Shown here: positions 1 to 7,400 of the stretch, one piece after another
Numbering within the stretch: the stretch's first letter is position 1
How the letters are laid out: each line of letters starts with the position of its first letter
Source: JBGTHB01 sp041746415
GTDB taxonomy: Bacteria; Pseudomonadota; Gammaproteobacteria; Coxiellales; Coxiellaceae
NCBI GenBank assembly: GCA_041746415.1
Contig: JBGTHB010000200.1
Span: forward strand, 1 to 10,280
Direction: 5' to 3'
Length of the DNA: 10,280 nucleotides
Made by a program: the position numbers and the translations under genes
Notes under the pieces: generated by a model
What the model saw: only the letters and a program-made list of their open reading frames with translations
Told to the model about the DNA's origin: nothing
Databases searched by the model: none

Positions 1-1623
1 GCTGGTGTTCTTGGGTTTCTCACCGATGAAGAAAATAAATTATTGAAGCGCCAAGATAGTGGCATGCTAAATGGTGATTTTGCTCAAGCAATTGCAGCTA
101 TTATTCATGGTAACGCTGAAACAGTTCGCAGACAATTATTAGCAGACAATCCTCTTAGCGTAATTATTGACAATCGTCGATTGAGCGCAAGTCAAAAAAA
201 TGCAATTGCGTTAATACGTGAGCTATTCGAACAGAAAATACGTTTTGACTTGTCCGAACCAAACGACACCTGGATTATTCAAAGCTGCGCTTTGTCTGAA
301 ACGTTGCCTAAAGCAGTGACAGGACTCGCGCAAAAATTGCAACATTACGTAAAAATTTCGCCTAGTGATGAAAATGAACGAGTGCTATTTTCATTAGCTG
401 AAAAAATAAATGACTATCTGCTAAATGACGTCGGTACCCTGGCAAGAAGTTTTGAGAAATACAAAAAACAGCGCGGCATATGGCGAGTACGCAAAAATGT
501 TGAATATGCGTTTGCTATGTTAGAAGAAATTAAAGCAGCATATCAGCCTGATGCAGATATGGCTCAGTTCAGTAAAAACTTTGATAAATTGTTACAGCAA
601 GTGCACCTTAAATCAGGTGGCGCGCACACGCTGTTTGTGGGTGGTAGTGATTTATCACGCAAAGTGACGCCTGTATTTACCCGATTTGTGCGTGATGCAG
701 CGGAGCAAAAAAATAACATAAGAAAAATTAAACACGTAGACGAGAGTAATGTTTCACAGCCTGTAACCGTTACTGAGAAAATTGGCCGAATTGCTGAAGC
801 CGCTTTTAACTTATACAAATACCACAAAACTGCAGATCCGGCTCGCAAGCAATCAATTGAAATGGTTATTGTTGATAGCTATCGTGACATGAGAGCATTA
901 GAGCATCAGGAAAAAAATGACGGCACTGATTTACAATTTACTGTCCCGGCGCTTGAATTTATAGCGTTGCATTTCGCAAAAAGATATATGGAAGAGTATG
1001 AATTAGAAAAGCTTGAGGAATTTGTAAATGAAAAGCAGGTAATAGATCCGGTTGAACTGGATAAATTGTTTATTGAGTTAAATCACGCAAGAAATGCGCT
1101 CCTGAAACCTTTAGGTACCTTAGAAGATAGACTTTTGAATTTATCAAAAGCTCAGAATACGGAATCATATAGGGGGCAACAAACCCAAGCTATTAATGAT
1201 GTTAATACTGCCTCCCAGGCTAAAGCACATGCAGCGGAACTGTTGGATTCACCAAGAGCTGAACCTGCGCCGCCACATGGGGAACAACAAGCCCAGACTA
1301 CTGATGATGTTCATGCTGCCTCCCAGCCTGAAGCACATGCAGCGGAACGTTCAGATTCACCAAGAGCTGAGCCTGCGCCGCTATATGGGGACCAACAAAC
1401 TCAAACTACTGGTGGTGTTCCTGCTGTAGCGGAAAATTCATACCACCTGTGGGATCAAGGTAGACTTTGTGAAGACTTTGATGATGAGGATGGCAGAGCG
1501 CAACCATTAACCCCACCACGCCCTGCTATGTCAGCCCGCCTTGCTGAGGAAAAATTTGATGATGCAGGCAACCCCGCGCCTTTGCCAGAAAGGCCGGCTG
1601 TTACATTAGGTTCGCCACATTAA
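1..1623 (+). CDS. Hypothetical protein with 36-residue C-terminal repeats, 5'-truncated by window edge
   Basis: I do not recognise this protein. The reading frame is open from base 1, giving 540 visible codons, and the residues before the first possible start (TTG at 43, no ribosome binding site in front) already look coding (AGVLGFLTDEENKLL), so the true start most likely lies outside the window. The first ~390 residues are mixed charged helical sequence without a signal peptide or membrane segment; a Glu/Leu/Lys-rich stretch around residues 325-385 could form a coiled coil. Residues ~393-475 are low-complexity and repetitive (QQ.Q...DV..ASQ..AHAAE..DSPRAEPAP), followed by an acidic and Pro-rich tail (LCEDFDDEDG, PPRPA) ending in GSPH. 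The architecture of a helical body plus a disordered repetitive tail recalls secreted effectors of intracellular gammaproteobacteria, but no effector domain is visible and this is only a guess. Its 3' end overlaps the convergent gene by 18 bp. Confidence 0.8.
   Translation, partial: AGVLGFLTDEENKLLKRQDSGMLNGDFAQAIAAIIHGNAETVRRQLLADNPLSVIIDNRRLSASQKNAIALIRELFEQKIRFDLSEPNDTWIIQSCALSETLPKAVTGLAQKLQHYVKISPSDENERVLFSLAEKINDYLLNDVGTLARSFEKYKKQRGIWRVRKNVEYAFAMLEEIKAAYQPDADMAQFSKNFDKLLQQVHLKSGGAHTLFVGGSDLSRKVTPVFTRFVRDAAEQKNNIRKIKHVDESNVSQPVTVTEKIGRIAEAAFNLYKYHKTADPARKQSIEMVIVDSYRDMRALEHQEKNDGTDLQFTVPALEFIALHFAKRYMEEYELEKLEEFVNEKQVIDPVELDKLFIELNHARNALLKPLGTLEDRLLNLSKAQNTESYRGQQTQAINDVNTASQAKAHAAELLDSPRAEPAPPHGEQQAQTTDDVHAASQPEAHAAERSDSPRAEPAPLYGDQQTQTTGGVPAVAENSYHLWDQGRLCEDFDDEDGRAQPLTPPRPAMSARLAEEKFDDAGNPAPLPERPAVTLGSPH
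1177..1434 (+). repeat. In-frame 108-bp tandem repeat (two full units plus a partial third)
   Basis: Units begin at 1177, 1285 and 1393, each with a caa-caa (Gln-Gln) pair, an exact period of 108 bp or 36 codons. The first two units share QQ.Q...DV..ASQ..AHAAE..DSPRAEPAP; the third diverges after QQTQTTGGV. Several nucleotide blocks are identical between units, for example around gcagcggaac and ttcaccaagagctga, so duplication is fairly recent or maintained by recombination. Because the period is a multiple of three, changes in copy number keep the reading frame. Confidence 0.85.
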
Positions 1624-2532
1624 TCGTTCTCTCGCTTCTTGCTCATGTTGTTGATGATGCTGCTGTAAGATAGCTTGCGTTTGCTGTAAAAATTTCTCTA
1701 AGGGCAACTCAAGATCTTTCTGTGGTACCCAGCTTGGCATAAATAATCTTTCGCGCTGTTTGATCCTTTTGTCATTAAATAGCAATGTTCGGAGTTTTGC
1801 TTTGGCTTTTGATTGCTGTGTTTCCCATGTGGTTTGGATGGTTTCCATTATGCCGAGTAATGTTTGCCAATAAATAGTTGTAACGTCAATGTCTTGAGTC
1901 TTCATCTGAGTATATTGGAGTAAACGATATAATATAAATATTTGTGATACGGCACCCAAGACCCCATGTTGTGAGGCAAATCTTTTACTGCGGTTAATGG
2001 TTTGTTCTAGTAGGGCTGGTGAAAACTCTGTGTCTTGTGTTTTTGTCTCATTAATAACCGCACGGTGAATTTCTAAATTGACGCGTTCCCCGCATAGGTA
2101 ATCATCATAATTTTTATCGCCGAGTCTAAACCAACTTTCACCCGACTTACCCTGCTGTTTATTTAACAGGCCTCGATAAAAACAATACCGCCCCAAAATT
2201 GCGTTCAATGGATGAGTGTCATCGCTTTCATAAAAAGGTGCGACATCGGGTAGATATTCGGCAAGCTTATCCTGCCAAAATTGACGCAAATCTGGTTGGT
2301 AGAGCGTGGCTTTGAACTCGGTATCTTCTTCAGCACAGAGCAAAGCCATTTCCTGCCAGTAATGCTCTGTAATAAAGGTTTCAACTGTGTGATGAAGTTC
2401 TTTAAGATAGTCGTCGTTTTGGCTAGATAAGCGCACAAAACGCAATTGTTGACGAAGGGCGTCACAGCGCTCGTCAATCGTGGCTGGCGAATCCGTTTGT
2501 TGAGTCGTTCCGTCCGTCGCAGTTTGTCTCAT
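1606..2532 (-). CDS. Hypothetical soluble protein, 308 aa, with Gln/His-rich C-terminus
   Basis: I do not recognise this protein. The ATG at 2532 is preceded by AGAGGA about 7 nt upstream and by a plausible promoter, supporting this start. The N-terminus (MRQTATDGTTQQTDS) is polar and probably disordered. The body is rich in Trp, Tyr and charged residues, with no membrane segment or signal peptide. It includes a Gly/Trp-containing stretch (KSGESWFRLGDKNYDDYL, about residues 128-145). The C-terminus from about residue 275 is amphipathic and Gln/His-rich (LQQTQAILQQHHQQHEQEARERLMW), probably a coiled-coil helix. It is divergent from the 273-aa ORF and convergent with the repeat protein, whose last 18 bp it overlaps, so the two 3' ends are constrained on both strands. 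It could be a secreted effector or a helical accessory protein; neither is shown by a motif. Confidence 0.8.
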   Translation of the reverse strand: MRQTATDGTTQQTDSPATIDERCDALRQQLRFVRLSSQNDDYLKELHHTVETFITEHYWQEMALLCAEEDTEFKATLYQPDLRQFWQDKLAEYLPDVAPFYESDDTHPLNAILGRYCFYRGLLNKQQGKSGESWFRLGDKNYDDYLCGERVNLEIHRAVINETKTQDTEFSPALLEQTINRSKRFASQHGVLGAVSQIFILYRLLQYTQMKTQDIDVTTIYWQTLLGIMETIQTTWETQQSKAKAKLRTLLFNDKRIKQRERLFMPSWVPQKDLELPLEKFLQQTQAILQQHHQQHEQEARERLMWRT

Positions 2533-2558
2533 CTGTTCGTCCTCTGACTCGGGTTGAT

Positions 2559-2587
2559 ATTATGTCTTAAAGCCTTAAAACAGGCAA
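2559..2587 (-). promoter_or_regulatory. Candidate sigma-70 promoter for the 308-aa gene
   Basis: Read on the minus strand, TTGCCT (2587-2582) is followed after 17 nt by CATAAT (2564-2559), 4/6 and 5/6 matches to the consensus boxes. The distance leaves a short leader of roughly 20 nt carrying the ribosome binding site AGAGGA before the ATG at 2532. Confidence 0.45.
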
Positions 2588-2660
2588 CATAACAGCTAAA
2601 CTATTAAGATTATATTAATGTTTGGGGTCTATTATTCGCCTTTAGAACGAGCCTACAGTG

Positions 2661-2689
2661 TTGCGATGATGCGTTGAAATAGGCATGAT
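2661..2689 (+). promoter_or_regulatory. Weak candidate promoter for the 273-aa gene
   Basis: TTGCGA at 2661-2666 and CATGAT at 2684-2689 are 17 nt apart, each a 4/6 match to sigma-70 boxes. The gap to the ATG at 2725 is adequate. Other placements in this AT-rich region are possible, and the gene's ribosome binding site is also weak (agagaag). Confidence 0.25.
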
Positions 2690-2724
2690 CGCGAACCAAT
2701 TTTTGGTGGTAGAGAAGTAGATTT

Positions 2725-3546
2725 ATGGCATTCACAGATAACAGCACTGAAAGTAGTACTCCATTAGAAAGCAGTACTCCATTTGTAAATCTCCCAGTAC
2801 ACTTTGATGATGCTACGATTAATGCAGTTAACCAAGCGAAAGCGAAGACAGATTGCCCAGAAGAATTGTTTAATAAAGAAGTTGATCCCAATCTCGTAAA
2901 TTTTTTTGTGAAACATATGAATTCTGCAAAAACTCAAGATAGACTAGCAGTTATCAGTTCTCTTGCTTTTGCGTTTAAGGTTTTATTTGAAGTGTCTGTG
3001 TTACCCCTGGAAAAACTAAATCAAGAGCAACAGTTTAGTTTTGCTTTCTGGTGTAGTTCACATTTTTATGCGGCCTTAGGAAATGCAAGTAATCCTGAAG
3101 CTAAGCTGCTTACGACACTTATCAAAAGCATTCCACTTGAGCTCAGCGTAGATTTTAGCATTGATGCTTATTTTAACCAGTTTGAATTAGAAAATTTAAA
3201 GGATATCTGGGCAGAGGTGAAGGCTACCCAGGTTTTATTTGATGATATTGATAATAAAATAACGGCTCTCCGCAGCTTAAACTCGAAGAATATAAGCGTG
3301 CAGCTATTAACTCAGGATTGGCAAGATGAGGTTAAAACGCTTAATGACGGTAATAAATTATTTACTCGTAAGCAGATCGCAAATTCAATAAAAGAACGTT
3401 TGAAAATTACTTTTTCATCAAATTCAGAAATCTCTTTTTTTAATTTTTCTCTTAAACGCGAAAAAGAGTTGGTAGAGAGCATCCAAAGACAAATTAGCCC
3501 CTATCTATTAACACCACAACCGGTTGCCTACTTCAAGCTGACTTAA
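2725..3546 (+). CDS. Hypothetical protein, 273 aa
   Basis: I do not recognise this protein. The start is the first ATG of the frame after the divergent intergenic region; the Shine-Dalgarno-like agagaag about 7 nt upstream is weak. The first 20 residues are Ser/Thr-rich and contain a direct duplication (ESSTPL ESSTPF), then the sequence turns into a predicted mostly helical, Phe- and Leu-rich soluble protein with no signal peptide and no membrane segment. The C-terminal third (KLFTRKQIANSIKERLKITF, then FFNFSLKREKELVESIQRQI) alternates basic and hydrophobic residues. There is no catalytic motif I can point to. It lies next to two other unrecognised genes and directly before a degraded coding remnant, so it belongs to the accessory block rather than to the ppa-putA core. 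An effector-like or phage/island-derived role is possible but unproven. Confidence 0.78.
   Translation: MAFTDNSTESSTPLESSTPFVNLPVHFDDATINAVNQAKAKTDCPEELFNKEVDPNLVNFFVKHMNSAKTQDRLAVISSLAFAFKVLFEVSVLPLEKLNQEQQFSFAFWCSSHFYAALGNASNPEAKLLTTLIKSIPLELSVDFSIDAYFNQFELENLKDIWAEVKATQVLFDDIDNKITALRSLNSKNISVQLLTQDWQDEVKTLNDGNKLFTRKQIANSIKERLKITFSSNSEISFFNFSLKREKELVESIQRQISPYLLTPQPVAYFKLT
2749..2784 (+). repeat. 18-bp in-frame tandem duplication
   Basis: gaaagtagtactccatta at 2749-2766 is followed at once by a near copy at 2767-2784, encoding ESSTPL then ESSTPF. The copies differ at two bases. The unit is six codons, so copy changes leave the frame intact. Confidence 0.85.
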
Positions 3547-3683
3547 ACCAACCGACTCAAAAACAAATCTGCACTGATAACCAACACTTCTTTATTAGCG
3601 ATAATATATTTCTGATGGACGCCTGATTTTTTTACCACTTGTATGCCGCGCTCACACAAATGTGTATTGAATAACTCATATGA
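3543..3683 (-). pseudogene. C-terminal remnant of a phospholipase-D-like protein
   Basis: The minus strand is open for 46 codons and lacks a start; a stop lies just upstream at 3686-3684. The translation is strongly protein-like: about 18 residues (ELFNTHLCERGIQVVKKS) followed by GVHQKYIIANKEVLVISADL and a short end. Known PLD-like (HKD-superfamily) domains end with a pattern of the type HxKxxxxD...GSxN.LS. Here HQKYIIAN keeps His and Lys but has Asn where Asp is expected, and ISADLFLS sits at the GSxN position. I infer the 3' end of a gene whose upstream part was deleted or replaced at the palindromic repeats. The stop codon overlaps the end of the 273-aa gene by three bases. The family call is tentative because it rests on one short motif. 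Confidence 0.4.
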
Positions 3684-3753
3684 CTATTTTGTAGCTACTC
3701 TATAAAATGGTCAAATTTCATGACTATTTTTTAGCTACCCTATAAAATAGTCA
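3681..3753. repeat. Two tandem 33-bp imperfect palindromes (possible operator pair)
   Basis: Copies at 3681-3713 and 3721-3753 match at 30 of 33 positions and start 40 bp apart, close to four helical turns. Each begins TGACTATTTT and ends AAAAT(A/G)GTCA, so each is itself an inverted repeat. In the second copy the 10-bp outer arms pair perfectly and 13 of 14 pair when extended inward around a short CTACC centre. Each contains TATAAA, which could act as a -10 element. Two spaced dyads of this kind suit cooperative binding of a dimeric regulator. They abut the broken 5' end of the PLD-like remnant, so they may have controlled a now-lost gene; they may instead regulate ppa, about 120 bp downstream. 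Confidence 0.75.
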
Positions 3754-3819
3754 GCTTTGTTACCCGCCATTTCAACCCAGCGCTACATTCAGCGGCAGCC
3801 GCTGTCTCGCCACCACCTA

Positions 3820-3848
3820 TTCGCATTTTGATTGGTGAACGGTATAAT
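3820..3848 (+). promoter_or_regulatory. Probable ppa promoter
   Basis: TTCGCA at 3820-3825 and a perfect TATAAT at 3843-3848 are separated by 17 nt. The -10 box lies 27 nt before the ppa ATG, with a strong ribosome binding site TAAGGAG at 3864-3870 between them. The perfect 7-bp-arm palindrome at 3790-3804 lies just upstream of the -35 box. Confidence 0.65.
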
Positions 3849-3875
3849 GCGGCTCATTTACGTTAAGGAGCATTT

Positions 3876-4403
3876 ATGTCGATCAATTCCATTGCTGCGG
3901 GTCGTGATTTACCCAATGAGTTTAACGCCATTATTGAAATTGCGGCTGAAGGTGGCGCCATCAAATATGAGATGGACAAAGACACGGGTTTGTTGATGGT
4001 TGATCGCTTTATGCCGGTGGCCATGCACTATCCGTGTAATTACGGTTTTGTGCCAAGCACTTTGGCGGACGATGGCGATCCAGCCGATGTGTTGGTAATG
4101 ACACCGTTTCCAGTGCAGCCGGGGGTGTTGATGCGGGTGCGGCCTATTGGCGTGCTGAAAATGGAAGACGAAGCGGGTCAAGACAGTAAAATCCTCACCG
4201 TGCCCATCAAAAAAGCCTGCGCTGAATTCGCGCACATTGAAGAGTTAGAGCAAATCCCGCAATTGTTGTTGGATCGCATTCAACATTTTTTTGAAAGCTA
4301 CAAAAAACTCGAACCCAACAAATGGGTGAAAGTGACAGGCTGGGAAGACCGTGCAGCGGCGGAAGAAGAATTGCTGGCCTCAGTGAAGCGCTATAAAAAG
4401 TAA
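3876..4403 (+). CDS. ppa: Inorganic pyrophosphatase (family I, soluble)
   Basis: Hydrolyses pyrophosphate to two phosphates in the cytoplasm with Mg2+, pulling nucleic acid, protein and activated-precursor synthesis forward. Length is 175 aa, essentially that of E. coli Ppa. The active-site set of family I is complete in this protein's numbering: K30, E32, R44, Y56, the metal-binding DDGDPAD run (D66, D68, D71), D98, D103, K105, Y142 and K143. The signature position before D71 is Ala where Val, Leu or Ile is usual; this is conservative and should not affect the metal ligands. The ATG at 3876 has TAAGGAG 5 nt upstream and a good promoter of its own. putA follows after 74 bp with its own probable promoter, so the gene is probably mainly monocistronic. 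No terminator is evident after it. Confidence 0.97.
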   Translation: MSINSIAAGRDLPNEFNAIIEIAAEGGAIKYEMDKDTGLLMVDRFMPVAMHYPCNYGFVPSTLADDGDPADVLVMTPFPVQPGVLMRVRPIGVLKMEDEAGQDSKILTVPIKKACAEFAHIEELEQIPQLLLDRIQHFFESYKKLEPNKWVKVTGWEDRAAAEEELLASVKRYKK

Positions 4404-4417
4404 GCTGAGACCACATC

Positions 4418-4436
4418 CTATGATGGCCCATCATAG
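4418..4436. promoter_or_regulatory. Perfect 19-bp palindrome upstream of putA (candidate operator)
   Basis: CTATGATGG (4418-4426), a single C, then CCATCATAG (4428-4436) pair perfectly with 9-bp arms. It sits 4 bp before a TATAAT (4441-4446), so a bound protein would cover the -35 region of that promoter. The one-base centre and lack of a following T-run argue against a transcription terminator and for a protein-binding dyad. Confidence 0.6.
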
Positions 4437-4440
4437 TGTC

Positions 4441-4472
4441 TATAATCAACCTAGACGATGAGATCGCAGGAG
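4441..4472 (+). promoter_or_regulatory. Probable putA -10 box and ribosome binding site
   Basis: TATAAT at 4441-4446 is a perfect -10 match; the -35 position is poor and overlaps the palindrome, as expected for a promoter under separate control. AGGAG at 4468-4472 lies 5 nt before ATG 4478 and fixes that codon as the start, rather than the in-frame GTG at 4436, which overlaps the palindrome and precedes the -10 box. Confidence 0.55.
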
Positions 4473-4477
4473 CGGCA

Positions 4478-7400
4478 ATGATTGAAAATTATTTACTAAG
4501 TAAAGGCCTCGCTAATAGCTGCCTAAGACCATTTGATCAATACTATCGTGCCAGTGAAACCGCCTGCATTGATACCTTATTAACTTACCTCAACTACGAT
4601 GCCACCTTGGAAGAGCGCATTGCGCAATTGGCAGCAGACTTAGTGAAAAACATTCGCTCCAAACAAGCAGATTTGTCGCCAGTTGAAGCATTGATGTCAT
4701 TTTATGATTTGTCGACAGAAGAAGGCGTGGTGTTAATGTGTTTGGCTGAAGCGTTATTACGTGTGCCGGACAAAGAAACCGAAGATTTATTAATTCAGGA
4801 TAAATTAACTTCCGCGGCGTGGAATGAACACGTGGGTCGCAGTGAATCTTCATTCGTTAATATGACGACTTGGGGCTTAGCGTTATCTGGCAAGGTGCTG
4901 AAAAAAAATTCTAAGGCGGGAGCGTTTACTAAAATTTGGCGTGGTTTGATTCAGCGTGCTGGCGAACCAGTAATTCGCCAAGCGGTGCGCCAAGCAATGA
5001 AGGTGCTGTCAGAGCAATTTATTTTAGGGCGCAATATCAAAGAAGCATTAAAACGTGCAGAACCCAATATTAAAAAAGGCTTTCGCTATTCATTTGATAT
5101 GCTCGGTGAAGTGGCGCGCACGCAAGCGGATGCTGATCGTTACTACAAAGCGTATTATGACGCGATTACCGAATTAGGCGAAAGTGAATTAACTGAAAAT
5201 TTAATTGGCGGGCCGAGTATTTCGGTGAAACTATCAGCGTTAAATCCACGTTACGAATTCACTCAACGCACGCGCATGATTCCCGTATTAACCGCACGCG
5301 TTAAAAACTTGGTGCAACACGCTAAAGAATGCAATATCAGTATCACCATAGATGCCGAAGAAGCCGATCGCTTGGATATTTCATTTGATGTGATAGAAGC
5401 GATTTTTACCGATGCCGATTTTAAAGAGTGGAGTGGTTTGGGATTAGCACTGCAAGCTTATCAAAAACGTGCTTTTTATGTATTAGACTGGTTGGCGACA
5501 TTAGCGCGCGAACAAAAAAAACAAATTCAAGTACGGTTGGTTAAAGGCGCTTATTGGGATACGGAAATTAAATTAGCGCAAGTCATGGGTTTGAGTGATT
5601 ATCCGGTGTTTACACGTAAAATTAATACCGATGTCAGTTATTTAGCCTGTGCTAAAAAAATCATTGAAGCAGAAGACGCGATTTACGCCCAATTTGCCAC
5701 GCATAATGCCTATTCGGTTGCCGCTATTTTAAATATGATTGGAGGCAAAAAATCGGGTTTTAATTTTGAGTTTCAACAATTACAGGGCATGGGGCAAGCA
5801 CTGCATCAGCAAGTGGTGGAAGATCAACGCATACACGTGCCGTGCCGTATTTATGCGCCTGTCGGTAGTCATGAAGATTTATTACCTTATTTAGTGCGAC
5901 GTTTATTAGAAAATGGCGCCAACAGTTCGTTTGTTAATCGCATTGCCGATAAAGAAATTGATATTAATAAAATCATTGAAAGCCCAGTGATGGCAGTGAA
6001 AGCTTTACAAAGCATTCCCAATGCACGTATTCCACTACCCAAAAATATTTATGGCGAGAACCGGCAAAATTCCGCTGGCATTGATTTAAGTGATTTAACC
6101 ACGTTAACCGCATTAGGTGATGCCATAAAAGAACGCGCCGAACAATCCTGGCAAGCTGCACCGATGCAATTAAAAATAAAACAACCGCAGCCGTCGTTAA
6201 ATCCAACGGATACAGAAGCAGTGGTGGGTGAGTACCAAAATGCTACGACGGAACAAATGCAGCAAGGATTGCAAAAAGCTAAAGCTGCCTTTGAGGATTG
6301 GAGTGGGCGGACTATCAGTGAACGTGCGGCATTATTGCGTAATATCGCTAACGAATTGGAAAATCACACTGCTGATTTTATGTATCTGTGCCAAAAAGAA
6401 GCGGGTAAAACCTTAGGTGATGGTGTGGCAGAAATTCGTGAAGCGGTGGACTTTTGTCGTTATTATGCGGATCAAGCCGAATTACACTTAACCGATCAAG
6501 TCATGCCAGGGCCAACGGGTGAATCGAATATTTTAAAAATGACAGGACGCGGCGTGTTTTTGTGTATCAGTCCGTGGAATTTTCCGCTTGCGATTTTTAC
6601 CGGCCAAGTGGTGGCAGCATTAGTTGCTGGTAATTGTGTGATTGCCAAACCGTCGGAACAAACAGTATTAATTGCAGCACAAGCGGTACGTTGTTTTCAT
6701 AAAGCGGGTATTCCGTTGGATGTCGTACAATTAATGCCAGGGCGCGGTTCAGAAATTGGTAACACATTAGTGGCTAACCCAGACATCAGCGGCATTATGT
6801 TTACGGGTTCCAATGAAACGGCCAATACGATTCAAAAAACATTAGCAGAGCGTCAAGGACCGATCATTCCATTTATTGCTGAAACAGGCGGTATGAATGC
6901 CATGATCGCCGATTCCACAGCATTACCGGAACAATTGGTGCGCGATGTGGTGATATCGGCATTTGGTTCATGTGGTCAGCGTTGTTCAGCGTTGCGCATT
7001 TTGTTTGTGCAAGATGAGATCGCGGATAAAGTGATTCCCATGTTGGCTGGTGCTATGGCAGAGTTAAATATAGGTAACCCGCAATTTATTTCTACCGATA
7101 TTGGCCCGGTGATAGACGATGCCGCGCAAGATAATTTACATCAACATCAAGCATATTTAACCAAGGAATCGGGTGCGAAATTAATTTACTGTTGTCAATT
7201 ACCGGTTGAATCTGAAAAAGGCACATTTTTCGCGCCCCAAGCGTGGGAGTTAGAGCGGTTAGACATTTTAAAACGTGAAGTATTTGGGCCAATGTTGCAT
7301 GTGCTGCGTTTCAAACAAACTGAGTTAGATAAGGTAATCGACCAAGTGAATGGATTGAATTATGGGTTGACCTTTGGCATTCAAAGTCGCATTGCCTCTC

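Larger units (their letters stand above)
3547..3875. other. 329-bp stretch without an intact gene
   Basis: From left to right it holds the minus-strand PLD-like remnant, the paired 33-bp palindromes, about 35 bp of unremarkable sequence, a perfect palindrome at 3790-3804 (CAGCGGC, A, GCCGCTG) and the ppa promoter and ribosome binding site. No convincing rho-independent terminator for the preceding 273-aa gene is visible. Confidence 0.7.

Noticed and set aside
43..45. TTG as the true start of the first gene
   Set aside because: No ribosome binding site precedes it and the frame is open and protein-like to base 1, so it is more likely internal.
1196..1429. 77-codon plus-strand ORF in another frame across the repeats
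   Set aside because: It exists only because the 108-bp repeat keeps all frames periodic; the frame of the long protein is the one that continues on both sides.
3681..3753. CRISPR array
   Set aside because: Only two units with a 7-bp gap between them; no spacers of usual length and no cas genes.
3909..4235. 108-codon minus-strand ORF inside ppa
   Set aside because: Antisense shadow of a fully conserved ppa gene; His-rich composition reflects the complement of Met/Val codons.
4418..4436. Rho-independent terminator after ppa
   Set aside because: AT-rich stem, a one-base centre and no T-run downstream; a protein-binding dyad fits better.
4436..4477. In-frame GTG start for putA giving 14 extra residues
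   Set aside because: This GTG is the last base triplet start of the palindrome region and lies before the TATAAT; no ribosome binding site precedes it. ATG 4478 has AGGAG at the right distance.
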